Source of the DNA: Sphingobacterium zeae
GTDB lineage: Bacteria > Bacteroidota > Bacteroidia > Sphingobacteriales > Sphingobacteriaceae
Length of the DNA stretch: 64,000 bases
Direction: 5' to 3'
Assembly: GCF_030818895.1 (NCBI RefSeq)
Contig: NZ_JAUTBA010000001.1
Coordinates: forward strand, 2,728,001-2,792,000
A program made the position numbers and the translations under genes. The notes beneath the pieces are model-generated. The model saw only the letters and a list, made by a program, of their open reading frames with translations. It did not search any database and was not told where the DNA came from. Shown here in pieces: positions 53,931 to 62,809 of this stretch; the stretch's first letter is position 1, and each line of letters opens with the position of its first letter.

Positions 53931-55103
53931 TTAGTCTAAAATAAAATTTTCCTGATCTTTCGTGAGTATAATCGGATCTGTCATTATTTTTTGCACATCA
54001 CTGAAACTGGCATTCCGGAATTTCGCAACAAATTTGGCAAGGTGAAAGGGATTTTCGGGTAAAAAAGATAAGGCATTATTCTTCGCATTGTCCTGAAACT
54101 TGGTGATAACAGGCTGCATCAGGTGGTTGTATTTCTGGCAGGCGATACCCAGATCGTCTGTATTTGAAGCGATGAAATGGGCCAAAGCTTTTGCTCCGTA
54201 AATAGACAATGAAGCGCCCATGCCGGATAGCGCTGTAGGACAGTAGCCTGCATCGCCCAGCAACACCATCCTGCCATTGACCAGGTTTGACGTATGTACC
54301 ATGCCCATCTTGTCAATGAAAAATAAACCTTCATCCAAAAGACTGCCAAGTAACTGATTTACTTCAGCATTGTAATTGCCAAAAGCATTTTTAAGAATGG
54401 ACGCTGCGCAGTTTCTTAAACTATTCAGGTTCTCAAAACTACGTATGTAACATTGGATGGCAATCTCATCTTCTGCGATGGGATAGATCGACAGCATTTT
54501 GTCTACATCGATATAGATTTTGAAAGCACCTACTTTCTTGTGGTGATAGCGCTTCAATCTGCCGCCTACGTACAGCATATTGAAGTCCTCAAATTGAACG
54601 TCTTTAAAATACTGCTGCCGAGTAGCAGAACGTAGTCCTTCCGACACGATAATCAAATCGACACACAGGGTCTTCCCGTTTGAAAGCTTTACTTCTGCGT
54701 AATCTCCCTTTTCGTTGACTTGTACCAGCGTGGTGTCAAAAAGGATTTCGACATCGCTCTTAATGGCGTCGTGTAATACCTCGTGCAATCCGCCCCGCGA
54801 TATCAAAACCGAGCGTTCGATGTTTTCATTCATTTTGTCATAAGCGATGCTTTGGATGATGGTCTCGTCGGTTTCCACAAAATCAACGGTCTCGGAAGGG
54901 GATGACGCTGCCTTGAGGGCTTGGGTAAGTCCGAGCTCGTCCATGATTTTCACACCGAAGCTTTTTAAAGATATAAGGAATCCTGCCTTGCTGAATGAGG
55001 ACGAGCGATCAACGAGCGTGACACGATGGCCTTGTTGCGCCAGGAAGTTTGCTGCGGCTAAGCCGGCAATGCCGGCACCAGTAATTAAAATATGTTTTTT
55101 CAT
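53931..55103 (-). CDS. FAD-dependent monooxygenase (PHBH/TetX-like fold)
   Basis: This is a 390-residue flavoprotein. The N-terminal FAD motif is G-A-G-I-A-G-L-A-A-A-N-F-L (GxGxxG), with V-T-L-V-D-R-S after strand 2. The second flavin motif is V-L-L-G-D-A-G-Y-C-P-T-A-L-S-G-M-G-A (GD). The family hydroxylates aromatic or polycyclic compounds and includes TetX; substrate specificity cannot be read here. A divergent AraC gene 85 bp away shares the promoter region and probably regulates it. Confidence 0.88.
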   Translation of the reverse strand: MKKHILITGAGIAGLAAANFLAQQGHRVTLVDRSSSFSKAGFLISLKSFGVKIMDELGLTQALKAASSPSETVDFVETDETIIQSIAYDKMNENIERSVLISRGGLHEVLHDAIKSDVEILFDTTLVQVNEKGDYAEVKLSNGKTLCVDLIIVSEGLRSATRQQYFKDVQFEDFNMLYVGGRLKRYHHKKVGAFKIYIDVDKMLSIYPIAEDEIAIQCYIRSFENLNSLRNCAASILKNAFGNYNAEVNQLLGSLLDEGLFFIDKMGMVHTSNLVNGRMVLLGDAGYCPTALSGMGASLSIYGAKALAHFIASNTDDLGIACQKYNHLMQPVITKFQDNAKNNALSFLPENPFHLAKFVAKFRNASFSDVQKIMTDPIILTKDQENFILD

Positions 55104-55151
55104 TGCACTATTTTTAAGAATTTATGCAAACTTATGTATATTTTTGAGGCT

Positions 55152-55189
55152 AAAATAGTTCAATAAAAAGCAAAATTAGTCCAATAAAA
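55152..55189. promoter_or_regulatory. Two direct repeats, AraC operator candidate
   Basis: AAAATAGTTCAATAAAA at 55152-55168 and AAAATTAGTCCAATAAAA at 55172-55189 are near-identical and spaced by about 20 bp, two turns of the helix. They lie between the monooxygenase and the AraC gene and reach the AraC start codon. Confidence 0.5.
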
Positions 55190-56160
55190 TGAGTGGTGTC
55201 CGTAAAAATGAAGAAATGAGCTACTGGGCCGATCGCCTGGGCGTTTCGCTATCGCCCGACAGACACGAATTGGAAATGCTCGAACTGAATGAGCTCAAGA
55301 TGGTCGATCTGTTGCCCGAAATGTTGCTTATGATTCGTTCGGTGATGGCCAGGCAAACCTTCTGCTTTCGGAGGGAGCCGATCAAAATTATTGAACATGG
55401 TGTATCCATTTCGTTTCAGAATATCATTCATTCGACCTCAACTCCGCAGGCACAACCCCATGTCCGCATCGTACCCCTGCACGTGGCAACCGAGTTGACA
55501 TTTCCAAAAGCCGTCAATATCCAGCAGGTAACTATTCTCGTGAACCTCGATTATTTAAAAAGTTTCATTGGAAAAGCACACCGGACATTCGATTATCTGT
55601 TTGATAACGATAAAACGCTTTGGATTGAGGAATTTATGTCGCCAGAAATAGCGGCAATCGCCAATGAGCTAGCAAATTCTAGTGATAGGGCTCCGCTTTC
55701 TGATGCTTTTTATAGGTTGAAATCACTTGAGTTACTTTTTCATCTGTTTAAAAACCTTTCCGCAAGAACGCAGGTGACGCATCAGCAATTGACAAAATAT
55801 GAACTCGAATCGATCTATCGGGTGCGGGATCAGCTCGCAAACTACATGGACCGGCCATTTCTGCAGGAAGAATTGGTAAAGATAAGCGGTATGAATGTCA
55901 TTAAACTTCGTAAGCTGTTTACACAGGTTTTTGGAATGGGAATGTATCCTTACTACCAGCGTCTGCGTATGCAGGAGGCTGGACGGCTTTTAAAGGAAGA
56001 ATTATTGTCTGTTTCTGAAACTGGCTACCGCTTAGGATTTAGCAATTTAAGTTATTTTGGCCGATTATTCGAGAGCCATTTCGGATCTAAACCGAAAAAA
56101 TGGATGCAGCTTCACAAGCATGTTTCTTCCGGATCTAAAAAATTCCGCGATACATTCTGA
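55189..56160 (+). CDS. AraC family transcriptional regulator
   Basis: This is a 323-residue protein. The N-terminal domain (1-205) resembles the ligand domain of the PchR-like regulators. The C-terminal AraC domain is intact: I-S-G-M-N-V-I-K-L-R-K-L-F, then VSETGYRLGFSNLSYFGRLF and H-F-G-S-K-P-K-K-W. It is divergent from the FAD monooxygenase. Near-identical direct repeats overlapping its own start suggest autoregulation and control of that enzyme. The inducer is unknown. Confidence 0.9.
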   Translation: MSGVRKNEEMSYWADRLGVSLSPDRHELEMLELNELKMVDLLPEMLLMIRSVMARQTFCFRREPIKIIEHGVSISFQNIIHSTSTPQAQPHVRIVPLHVATELTFPKAVNIQQVTILVNLDYLKSFIGKAHRTFDYLFDNDKTLWIEEFMSPEIAAIANELANSSDRAPLSDAFYRLKSLELLFHLFKNLSARTQVTHQQLTKYELESIYRVRDQLANYMDRPFLQEELVKISGMNVIKLRKLFTQVFGMGMYPYYQRLRMQEAGRLLKEELLSVSETGYRLGFSNLSYFGRLFESHFGSKPKKWMQLHKHVSSGSKKFRDTF

Positions 56161-56162
56161 GT

Positions 56163-57224
56163 CTATTTTGACATGGCTTCCAACACTTTTAAATGCGATC
56201 TAAAAGCAGTCCCAAAGCTGCGGAATTCGTTGTACTGTATTTTATATTCGCTACACGTCTGCTTGACAATCCGGTTGAGTGCTGGATAATGGACGTGGCT
56301 GATCTTTGGAAAAAGATGATGCTCCACCTGAAAATTGAGTCCGCCAAGCAACCAGGTTAGTACCTTGTTGCGGGTAGCAAAATTTGCGGTGGACTGGATC
56401 TGGTGGATCATCCATTCTTCTTCGACCTTAGACTGGTCAATGGTTTTGAATTCGGTCTCCTCAACCACATGTGCCAGTTGAAATACAGTGGCCAGACTCA
56501 TCCCACATACCGCACCTGAAATTAGCAATCCGATAAGGGTGGGCAGCCACCCCACGAAGATGACCGGAATAATGACAAATAAGCTGATGTGAACAAGCTT
56601 ACTGACCCAGAAAATAATACGCTCGCTGAGCGGAAAATGAAACCGCTCAATTTTATCACCCATACGGCCACGAAAATACTTCTCATAATCCTGGTAAAAG
56701 ATCCATGCTAAATAGGAAATCCCATAAAGCAACGGAAAGTAAAACCGTTGATAGCGGTGGTGCTTACGCAGTTTCTGGTCGTGATGTATACGCATAAACT
56801 TGACCTCGATATCGTGGTCTTCGCCATCGATGTTGGTGTAGGTATGGTGGGCGATATTATGTTTGAGTTTCCAAAAGTAGATATTACCGCCCAATAGATT
56901 GAGCGAGTAGGAAAGTAAAGTATTGAGGCGTTTGTTGTCTGAAAAAGAATTGTGCCCCGCATCGTGCATGATATTAAAACCAATGGCAGCCAGGTTGATG
57001 CCAAAAATCAGGCATAATACGATGGCAACGCTCCAGTGCAGGGGGGCGAATACGAGCAGGCTATATAACACAATGAAGCTGATAAGCAGGATAGCCGCTT
57101 TCAGATAAATTTTACGATTCCCTGTTTTGGGTTGTAGTGAACTTTGAAAATACGTATTGATTTTTTGTTTTAGCGTTTTAGAGAACAATGTATTTACATT
57201 GCTGAATTTTACAGACTGGGACAT
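56163..57224 (-). CDS. Membrane fatty-acid desaturase
   Basis: This 353-residue integral membrane di-iron enzyme shows all three His boxes: H-D-A-G-H (residues 87-91), H-N-I-A-H-H (122-127) and Q-V-E-H-H near 307. Four hydrophobic segments lie at about 42-62, 66-88, 160-178 and 205-240. The Q in the third box is typical of front-end (delta-5/6-type) desaturases and linoleoyl-CoA desaturase-like bacterial proteins. It introduces a double bond into acyl chains and so adjusts membrane fluidity. No cytochrome b5 domain is fused. Its stop abuts the convergent AraC gene. Confidence 0.92.
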   Translation of the reverse strand: MSQSVKFSNVNTLFSKTLKQKINTYFQSSLQPKTGNRKIYLKAAILLISFIVLYSLLVFAPLHWSVAIVLCLIFGINLAAIGFNIMHDAGHNSFSDNKRLNTLLSYSLNLLGGNIYFWKLKHNIAHHTYTNIDGEDHDIEVKFMRIHHDQKLRKHHRYQRFYFPLLYGISYLAWIFYQDYEKYFRGRMGDKIERFHFPLSERIIFWVSKLVHISLFVIIPVIFVGWLPTLIGLLISGAVCGMSLATVFQLAHVVEETEFKTIDQSKVEEEWMIHQIQSTANFATRNKVLTWLLGGLNFQVEHHLFPKISHVHYPALNRIVKQTCSEYKIQYNEFRSFGTAFRSHLKVLEAMSK

Positions 57225-57331
57225 TTGACTTTTTACGGGAGAGATATGCTTTCTTTTTTTACGATTCGATCTTGAGTGATTGAATTGGTGTAAAGGTACG
57301 CTAATTTATTCGTACGACGATCATAATAAAG

Positions 57332-57914
57332 TTAAAGATTGTTAAAGCCTATCGTTCTCCTAAATTCACGGGGTGAAACCGATGTCTTCTTTTTAAATAA
57401 CCGATTGAGGGACTGTGGCTGTTCAAATCCAAGCTGATAGGCGATTTCGGCGACAGAAAGTTGAGAACGTGAAAGCAGATCTTTTGCTTTTTCGATCGTT
57501 CTGATCTGCTGCTTTTCCTTTTCGGATAGGAAAAGTGCTTCATTGACTTCATAGTCGAAAAAACTATAGCTACCGATGTTGTTTGCCAGATCATAGGTGC
57601 GGATAAAATCTGGATGGAAAACAACCGAATAGCCAACTTTGACATCGGAGCTCGTCGGATCTACAGTAATGGCCTGACCGGGCTTAAAGAATGTCATTAG
57701 GCCCTCCCGAAAGTCGTAGTTATGGGGGCCATAGCGCAACACGCACTGCGCATCTTCTTTGACGGAAATACAGTACAGATTGAGCAACTAAGGCATCTCG
57801 TTGATGGATAGGCAGAACGAGGCGACCGCATGGCAGCGAATGTCGGTACAGCGGCGACGAATTGTAAACGCCCGCAGTTAAATATTAAATCGCTGAACAA
57901 ATCGATCATAAAAA
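57332..57914 (-). pseudogene. AraC family regulator, broken by a nonsense codon and an internal deletion
   Basis: The open part (57332-57787, 151 codons) begins mid-domain (L-L-N-L-Y-C-I-S-V-K-E-D). In the same frame directly upstream the text I-N-E-M-P is followed by TAG at 57788-57790, so a nonsense codon cuts the normal N-terminus. Between L-S-E-K-E-K-Q-Q-I-R-T-I and E-K-A-K-D-L-L about 100 residues seen in relatives are missing, including the first helix-turn-helix. The second one (VAEIAYQLGFEQPQSLNRLF) and S-P-R-E-F-R remain. It is probably non-functional. It once may have controlled the adjacent desaturase. Confidence 0.65.
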
Positions 57915-57973
57915 CGCTTAAATTACATCAAAATTGAGCGCATGATAGGCTTCAATGGATAATTTAAATAATC

Positions 57974-58624
57974 ATGATGAGAAAATATTGTTGTATACTG
58001 CTTCTTCTAGCAGCGTTAGTCGGAAATGTAGAGGCGCAAATAGTAACGACTAAACTGCTCCCGCAGCGCATACCCGCAGGTTTTGACCGTGTGAGGGAAG
58101 CGGTTTCCGACATATCCGGCAGGAACGGAGATAGCAAAATACAGGTCACACCGCTTGCAGCAACCGAGACGACGGCTACCTTTGAAATTGAAGAACAGGG
58201 TTTAAGTATCGAAACTGTGGTGGACGACGAAAAGAAGTTTAATAAACTAGTCGCTGAAGCCGCAAAGGACGTTTCCAAACCGAGTATTCATATCTTGCAT
58301 ACCTATACGTTGAAGGATAAAAAATTCAAAGTGCCACCCCCAAGAAAGATCTTTTTCTCTCCGGAGTACGGGGTAACCTGGACGTTGACCCTAAAAAAAA
58401 TAGCAGACAAGGAAACGGAGCTCGTACTTAACTATAAATCGATAGCGCCCGCATTTGCCAAGAAGATTGAGCTTGAATTTGAAAGTGATACCTATTACAA
58501 CAATAAGATCGTTAAAATTGCTGTCGATGATATCCGGATGCGTCATCTGATCCGTGAAATTTTAATCAATCAAATGCATGTCGACCGGGATTACCCTGCA
58601 CCGACATATCCGGCGTCTAACTAA
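57974..58624 (+). CDS. Secreted hypothetical protein
   Basis: This 216-residue protein has a clean signal peptide (C-C-I-L-L-L-L-A-A-L-V-G-N-V-E-A, cleavage near residue 21). The mature part is an alpha/beta domain of unknown family, with G-V-T-W-T-L-T-L-K-K and a C-terminal D-R-D-Y-P-A-P-T-Y-P. It is probably periplasmic. It is a single gene with a strong terminator 36 bp downstream. Confidence 0.65.
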   Translation: MMRKYCCILLLLAALVGNVEAQIVTTKLLPQRIPAGFDRVREAVSDISGRNGDSKIQVTPLAATETTATFEIEEQGLSIETVVDDEKKFNKLVAEAAKDVSKPSIHILHTYTLKDKKFKVPPPRKIFFSPEYGVTWTLTLKKIADKETELVLNYKSIAPAFAKKIELEFESDTYYNNKIVKIAVDDIRMRHLIREILINQMHVDRDYPAPTYPASN

Positions 58625-58660
58625 AAGGATTTGCTCAGCAATTTGCTAGATAAAATAATG

Positions 58661-58686
58661 GCCGAACCCCAGGTTCGGCTTTTTTA
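58661..58686 (+). terminator. Rho-independent terminator
   Basis: GCCGAACC at 58661-58668 pairs perfectly with GGTTCGGC at 58672-58679 around a 3-nt loop, followed by six T. Confidence 0.88.
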
Positions 58687-58877
58687 GTATAGGCTATTTT
58701 ACATTGGAACACGACCCACTTTGCTCGTGGCAGTAGCTAATTAAGATGGTCGTCAAAGCCCGATAAAGTTGCCAACTTTTGTAGGAATTCATCTGTTACA
58801 AAAATTGTAATACTAATAATATTATAAATGTGTACCTTTACCACGGTTCATAAGAGCCGCTAACTTTAATCAACTGT

Positions 58878-59960
58878 ATGATTAACTTGTATGGTGCGGA
58901 TTCTACTTTTACAGTATCGCAAAAACATCTTGCTCAGGCGCTTGAACAAGCCCGTATGGGCTTTTGGGAAGTAAGTCTCGTAGAACAGAATTATATGTCT
59001 TGCACCGATCAGTGCAAAAGAAATTTTGGGTGGGACACGACCAAGGAATTTAGTTACAGTGATATGCTGGGCTGTATTGTCGCAGAAGACCTCGAGGCGA
59101 TGCAAGCTTGCGTGGCACGATCTATCGAACTTCAAATTCCCTATAATGCACAATATCGTGTACGTCACAACGATAATAGCATACATTGGATTGAAGCCCG
59201 TGGATGGGTCACCTATGACAACGCCGGTTATCCGCAAGTTATATCGGGGACAACGCTCGATATCACAGAAAAGAAAGAACTGGAGATTTTGCGCGATGAA
59301 ATGTTGAGCATTGCCATGCATGAAATCAAGACTCCGCTGTCATCTGTGAAAGGAACACTGCAAATGCTGGAAAGGAAATTGGAAGTGCAGGAAAACACAC
59401 TATCGAACAAGCTGGTTCAGAATGCGCTTAAAGCTACCGAGCGTATCAACCGGTTGCTCAATGAAATGGTTGCACCCGTGATGGTTATGGCCAGGGGAAT
59501 TACTTTGGATAAGACCGAAATAAATCTCTCGCAACTCATACTCGAAATAAGTCAAAACGCTGGGCTGGTGTTCCCTGAAAGTGATATACAAGTCCATGTA
59601 CCTAGTCAAGATGTCTTTTTAGAGGCCGATGGATACCGTATCGGACAGGTCATCACCAATCTGATCAATAATGCGATTAAGTATAGCGATGGAAAATCGC
59701 CCATAAACATCAAGATGGTAGTCCTTCAAGATGAAGTATCCATTGTTGTGAGCGATCTGGGGATGGGCATAAAATCAGAGGATCGGAAAAAAGTATTTGA
59801 GAAGTTTTATCGGGCCAATCGTGAGGGGCATATCGAAGGACTTGGTATTGGACTTTTTCTATGCGCCGACATCATATTGCGGCACGGTGGTCAGATCAAG
59901 ATCCTTGAAAAGGAGGGACCGGGTACGGATATCTCTTTTACACTTCCTTACAATAATTAA
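58878..59960 (+). CDS. PAS-domain sensor histidine kinase
   Basis: This is a 360-residue soluble kinase. A PAS fold lies at about 12-135 (M-G-F-W-E-V, then VRHNDNSIHWIEARGWVTYD). HisKA has His148 in I-A-M-H-E-I-K-T-P. HATPase has T-N-L-I-N-N-A-I-K-Y, S-D-L-G-M-G-I-K and G-L-G-I-G-L-F. G1 carries a Met in place of Pro. It lies 205 bp upstream of a receiver-only protein and may be its partner, although that protein lacks the usual phospho-Asp. Confidence 0.92.
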   Translation: MINLYGADSTFTVSQKHLAQALEQARMGFWEVSLVEQNYMSCTDQCKRNFGWDTTKEFSYSDMLGCIVAEDLEAMQACVARSIELQIPYNAQYRVRHNDNSIHWIEARGWVTYDNAGYPQVISGTTLDITEKKELEILRDEMLSIAMHEIKTPLSSVKGTLQMLERKLEVQENTLSNKLVQNALKATERINRLLNEMVAPVMVMARGITLDKTEINLSQLILEISQNAGLVFPESDIQVHVPSQDVFLEADGYRIGQVITNLINNAIKYSDGKSPINIKMVVLQDEVSIVVSDLGMGIKSEDRKKVFEKFYRANREGHIEGLGIGLFLCADIILRHGGQIKILEKEGPGTDISFTLPYNN

Positions 59961-60165
59961 GGCCGAAACTCTTCAATAAAACACCCGCTATATATACACC
60001 TGACTTTTGATAAGTAATGAAGTTTTACAATCAACTTTAACGTAGCGTGTAAAGACGGAATATCTATTTTCATTTATTTAAAACTATTGTTGTTGAATGC
60101 AAGTTCTGATTTAAATGATCGGAACAATAAATTGCTTTTTTCTGTTCATTTAAAGATGGAAAAAG

Positions 60166-60543
60166 ATGAAAAGAAAAATAGTGGTTTGCGATGAAAGCTC
60201 AATGGTATTGGAAGCTCTTTCATTGGTTTTAACGGATAAGTATGAGGTGTATACCATTTCCCAGTCAAAAAAGCTGATAGGTGCAGTGGAAAGCATTTAT
60301 CCCGATATCGTGCTTATGAGTGCTGAAATGCATTGGCAGTTTGACGGCAATCAAATTGTAAAAAGTCTTTTTGCTAAAACCTTCAAAACTATTCCGGTGA
60401 TCATGATGTCTGCCAATCCGGCGGATAGTGAGTCAGCAAAAGCATGGGGTGCTGATAGCTTTTTACCAAAACCTTTGGACTTAAATGAGCTATACTATCA
60501 GCTTGAGAAATGTACAAAAATGACATGCCGATCGACTGCTTAA
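60166..60543 (+). CDS. Receiver-domain protein with phospho-acceptor Asp replaced by Ser
   Basis: This is a 125-residue stand-alone receiver fold. The acidic pair D9-E10 (I-V-V-C-D-E), Ser82 (I-M-M-S-A-N) and Lys102 in L-P-K-P-L are all present and correctly spaced. The position of the phosphorylated Asp, after D-I-V-L-M, is Ser52 (codon AGT). It has no output domain. It therefore cannot take phosphate in the usual way and may act as a constitutive or protein-binding pseudo-receiver. It lies between two histidine kinases. Confidence 0.85.
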   Translation: MKRKIVVCDESSMVLEALSLVLTDKYEVYTISQSKKLIGAVESIYPDIVLMSAEMHWQFDGNQIVKSLFAKTFKTIPVIMMSANPADSESAKAWGADSFLPKPLDLNELYYQLEKCTKMTCRSTA

Positions 60544-60608
60544 TGCGCAGCAAATGCAGGTACAGCCGTCACTTTTTTGTATGAGAAACGTGCAGCATAT
60601 TTGATGGA

Positions 60609-62687
60609 TTAAAATCCATGGGGTATGGTAAACCAAAAGTCACTGCCTTCGCCCGGTGTGCTGTCAACGCCGATTTCACCGCCATGCCGACGCACGATTT
60701 CAGCAGAAATATACAGCCCTAGCCCAAGACCAGAGTATTTCTTTCCGTCCGGATAGACGCGGTAATAGCGTTCGAAAATTTGATGCTGCAGTTCGGGGGC
60801 AATGCCTTCGCCATAATCCCTGACGTGTATTTTGATACAGTCAGCATTATTTTCGATCCGCACATCAATTTTATAGGATTCGGGGCCATATTTGATCGCA
60901 TTATTGATCAAATTTGAAATAACTTGTTCAATACGCTGCTCATCGGCATTGATCAGAGCGTCGAGATCACCGACCAAGTTGAGCTGATGCTTTCCAATTA
61001 TATTGATATCCTGGAAGCAAGAGTTGATCAATTTAGCCGCTGAAATAGGTATTCTATTCAGTTTTAGTTGCCCCAAACTGATACGGTGCATATTGAGCAG
61101 ATCATCTACAAGCGCTGTTATTTTTTTGATACTGACGCCCGACATGTCGATCAATTTGCTGATGGTAGCATCTGCAGATTTATGTTTGAGCATTTCCAGC
61201 ATCTGTATTGTACCACGTAAACTTGTAATGGGAGTTTTGAGCTCATGGCTGGCGATACTGAGAAAATCCTCTTTCTGAGCTTCGTAATTTTTGCGTTTGG
61301 TCACATCTACGGTCACGCCGATCAAGTCTAACGGTTTTCCTTCGGCGTCATAACGGGTCAACCCTGACGAATTGATCCAATGTAGCGAGCCATCGGGCCA
61401 ACGGGTAAGATATTCAGCCTGATAGGTTATATTTTTAGCAATGGCTTCCTGAACTTTTTGTTCTACCGCCTCACGATGCTCTGGAACAATGGCATGTATA
61501 AAGTCTTTAAATGCAAAGTCTTCTGCTGGTGGAAGACCAAAATGACTTTTGCAGGTGGATGATGCGTTGTTTTTCCAGGTTTGGATATCCAGGTGATAGG
61601 TACCCAATTCTCCCGCTTTTAATGCGATTTCCAACTGCTGGTTGAGCCCCTCAAGATGTTCTTTCTGCAGTATACGCTCGGTTACCTCATTGGCGATGAC
61701 AATGATCGATTCTGTGTTTCCATCTTCGCCCTTAACGGGTTCGTATATAAAATCAAAATAATGTTGACTAATCACTCCTTCATAATCAAACAGCACTGGC
61801 GCTGTATCACCAATGTAGGTTTCGCCACGCATAAATACGTTATCGAGGATTCCAAGGTAGGGCTGATCGTGTAATTCTGGCAATGCAATGGCCAGCGGCT
61901 TCCCGATTACAGCAGTTGTTTTTCCCCAGATTTTGAGCACCATATCATTGGCCACTTCAATGGTCATTTCCCGGCCTGTTAAAATGGCGAAAGCAATCGG
62001 TGCTTTGGTAATAAATGATTTTAAACGCTGCTCGCTCCTTTTTAGATTCTTATTGAGCAATAAGGTGGTGTCGTAGGATTTATACAGCTTGCTGTTGCTG
62101 AGTGTGAGCTGTTCATTGGTAGCCTCCAGCTCGCTGTTAAGGTCGAGCAGCCGCTGCTGCATATTGGCGAGGTTGGTGTTGGTGGAAGCCATTTCTTGTA
62201 CGTTTTCAATGGCTGTATAACGTAGATCGACCTGATCCATTGCAGTACGGGCAAAGGACGCCAGCATGCGCACTTCGGAAGCACTAAATTCGCGATGTTG
62301 ATAATCAGCAATACTGAATGTACCGATATGAAATCCATCGGAAGTGATCAATGGCGCGGCAGCATAGAAGCGCAGTCCGTGTACCTCGCCAAAATTAGCC
62401 TCTGGTCTGACCAGCACTTCGCCTTGCTGGATGATGTGCGATAGCAGGCTATCCGTACGGCTAACCTGTATAGGATCGATGCCGATGGCTGACTTAACAA
62501 AGATACGTTCTGCGTCAATAAAGGATAGCAGCAGTACCGGCGTCTGGAAAACCTGGGCCGCAATTTCCAATAGGCCATCAAAAATGCTTTCGGAAGGGCT
62601 ATCCATAATTTCGTAACGCTGCAGTGCGGCAATCCTTTCAATTTCCCTGCGTGGTGTAGCCGCTTCGCTGAATACATCTTCTGTCAT
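60609..62687 (-). CDS. GAF-PAS hybrid-sensor histidine kinase
   Basis: This is a 692-residue soluble kinase. Domains in order are GAF at about 30-165 (F-D-G-L-L-E-I-A-A-Q-V-F), a coiled coil at about 170-225, PAS at about 228-340 (TKAPIAFAILTGREMTIEVA), PAS/PAC at about 350-465, HisKA with His481 in I-A-S-H-E-L-K-T-P, and HATPase (S-N-L-I-N-N-A-I-K-Y, D-Y-G-E-G-I-A, G-L-G-L-G-L-Y). No receiver domain is attached. The GAF domain suggests sensing of a small soluble ligand or redox state. It is convergent with the receiver-like gene. Confidence 0.93.
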   Translation of the reverse strand: MTEDVFSEAATPRREIERIAALQRYEIMDSPSESIFDGLLEIAAQVFQTPVLLLSFIDAERIFVKSAIGIDPIQVSRTDSLLSHIIQQGEVLVRPEANFGEVHGLRFYAAAPLITSDGFHIGTFSIADYQHREFSASEVRMLASFARTAMDQVDLRYTAIENVQEMASTNTNLANMQQRLLDLNSELEATNEQLTLSNSKLYKSYDTTLLLNKNLKRSEQRLKSFITKAPIAFAILTGREMTIEVANDMVLKIWGKTTAVIGKPLAIALPELHDQPYLGILDNVFMRGETYIGDTAPVLFDYEGVISQHYFDFIYEPVKGEDGNTESIIVIANEVTERILQKEHLEGLNQQLEIALKAGELGTYHLDIQTWKNNASSTCKSHFGLPPAEDFAFKDFIHAIVPEHREAVEQKVQEAIAKNITYQAEYLTRWPDGSLHWINSSGLTRYDAEGKPLDLIGVTVDVTKRKNYEAQKEDFLSIASHELKTPITSLRGTIQMLEMLKHKSADATISKLIDMSGVSIKKITALVDDLLNMHRISLGQLKLNRIPISAAKLINSCFQDINIIGKHQLNLVGDLDALINADEQRIEQVISNLINNAIKYGPESYKIDVRIENNADCIKIHVRDYGEGIAPELQHQIFERYYRVYPDGKKYSGLGLGLYISAEIVRRHGGEIGVDSTPGEGSDFWFTIPHGF

Positions 62688-62809
62688 ATGACCTGATTAT
62701 CTTTACGTAAAGATAATTCAATCTTAGCAGATATGCTATGCCGATGCCATAAAATTAATTTTTGTGTTAATAAAGCTGTTCAAAGTTGTCAGTTAGCTAT
62801 GCTGGTACA

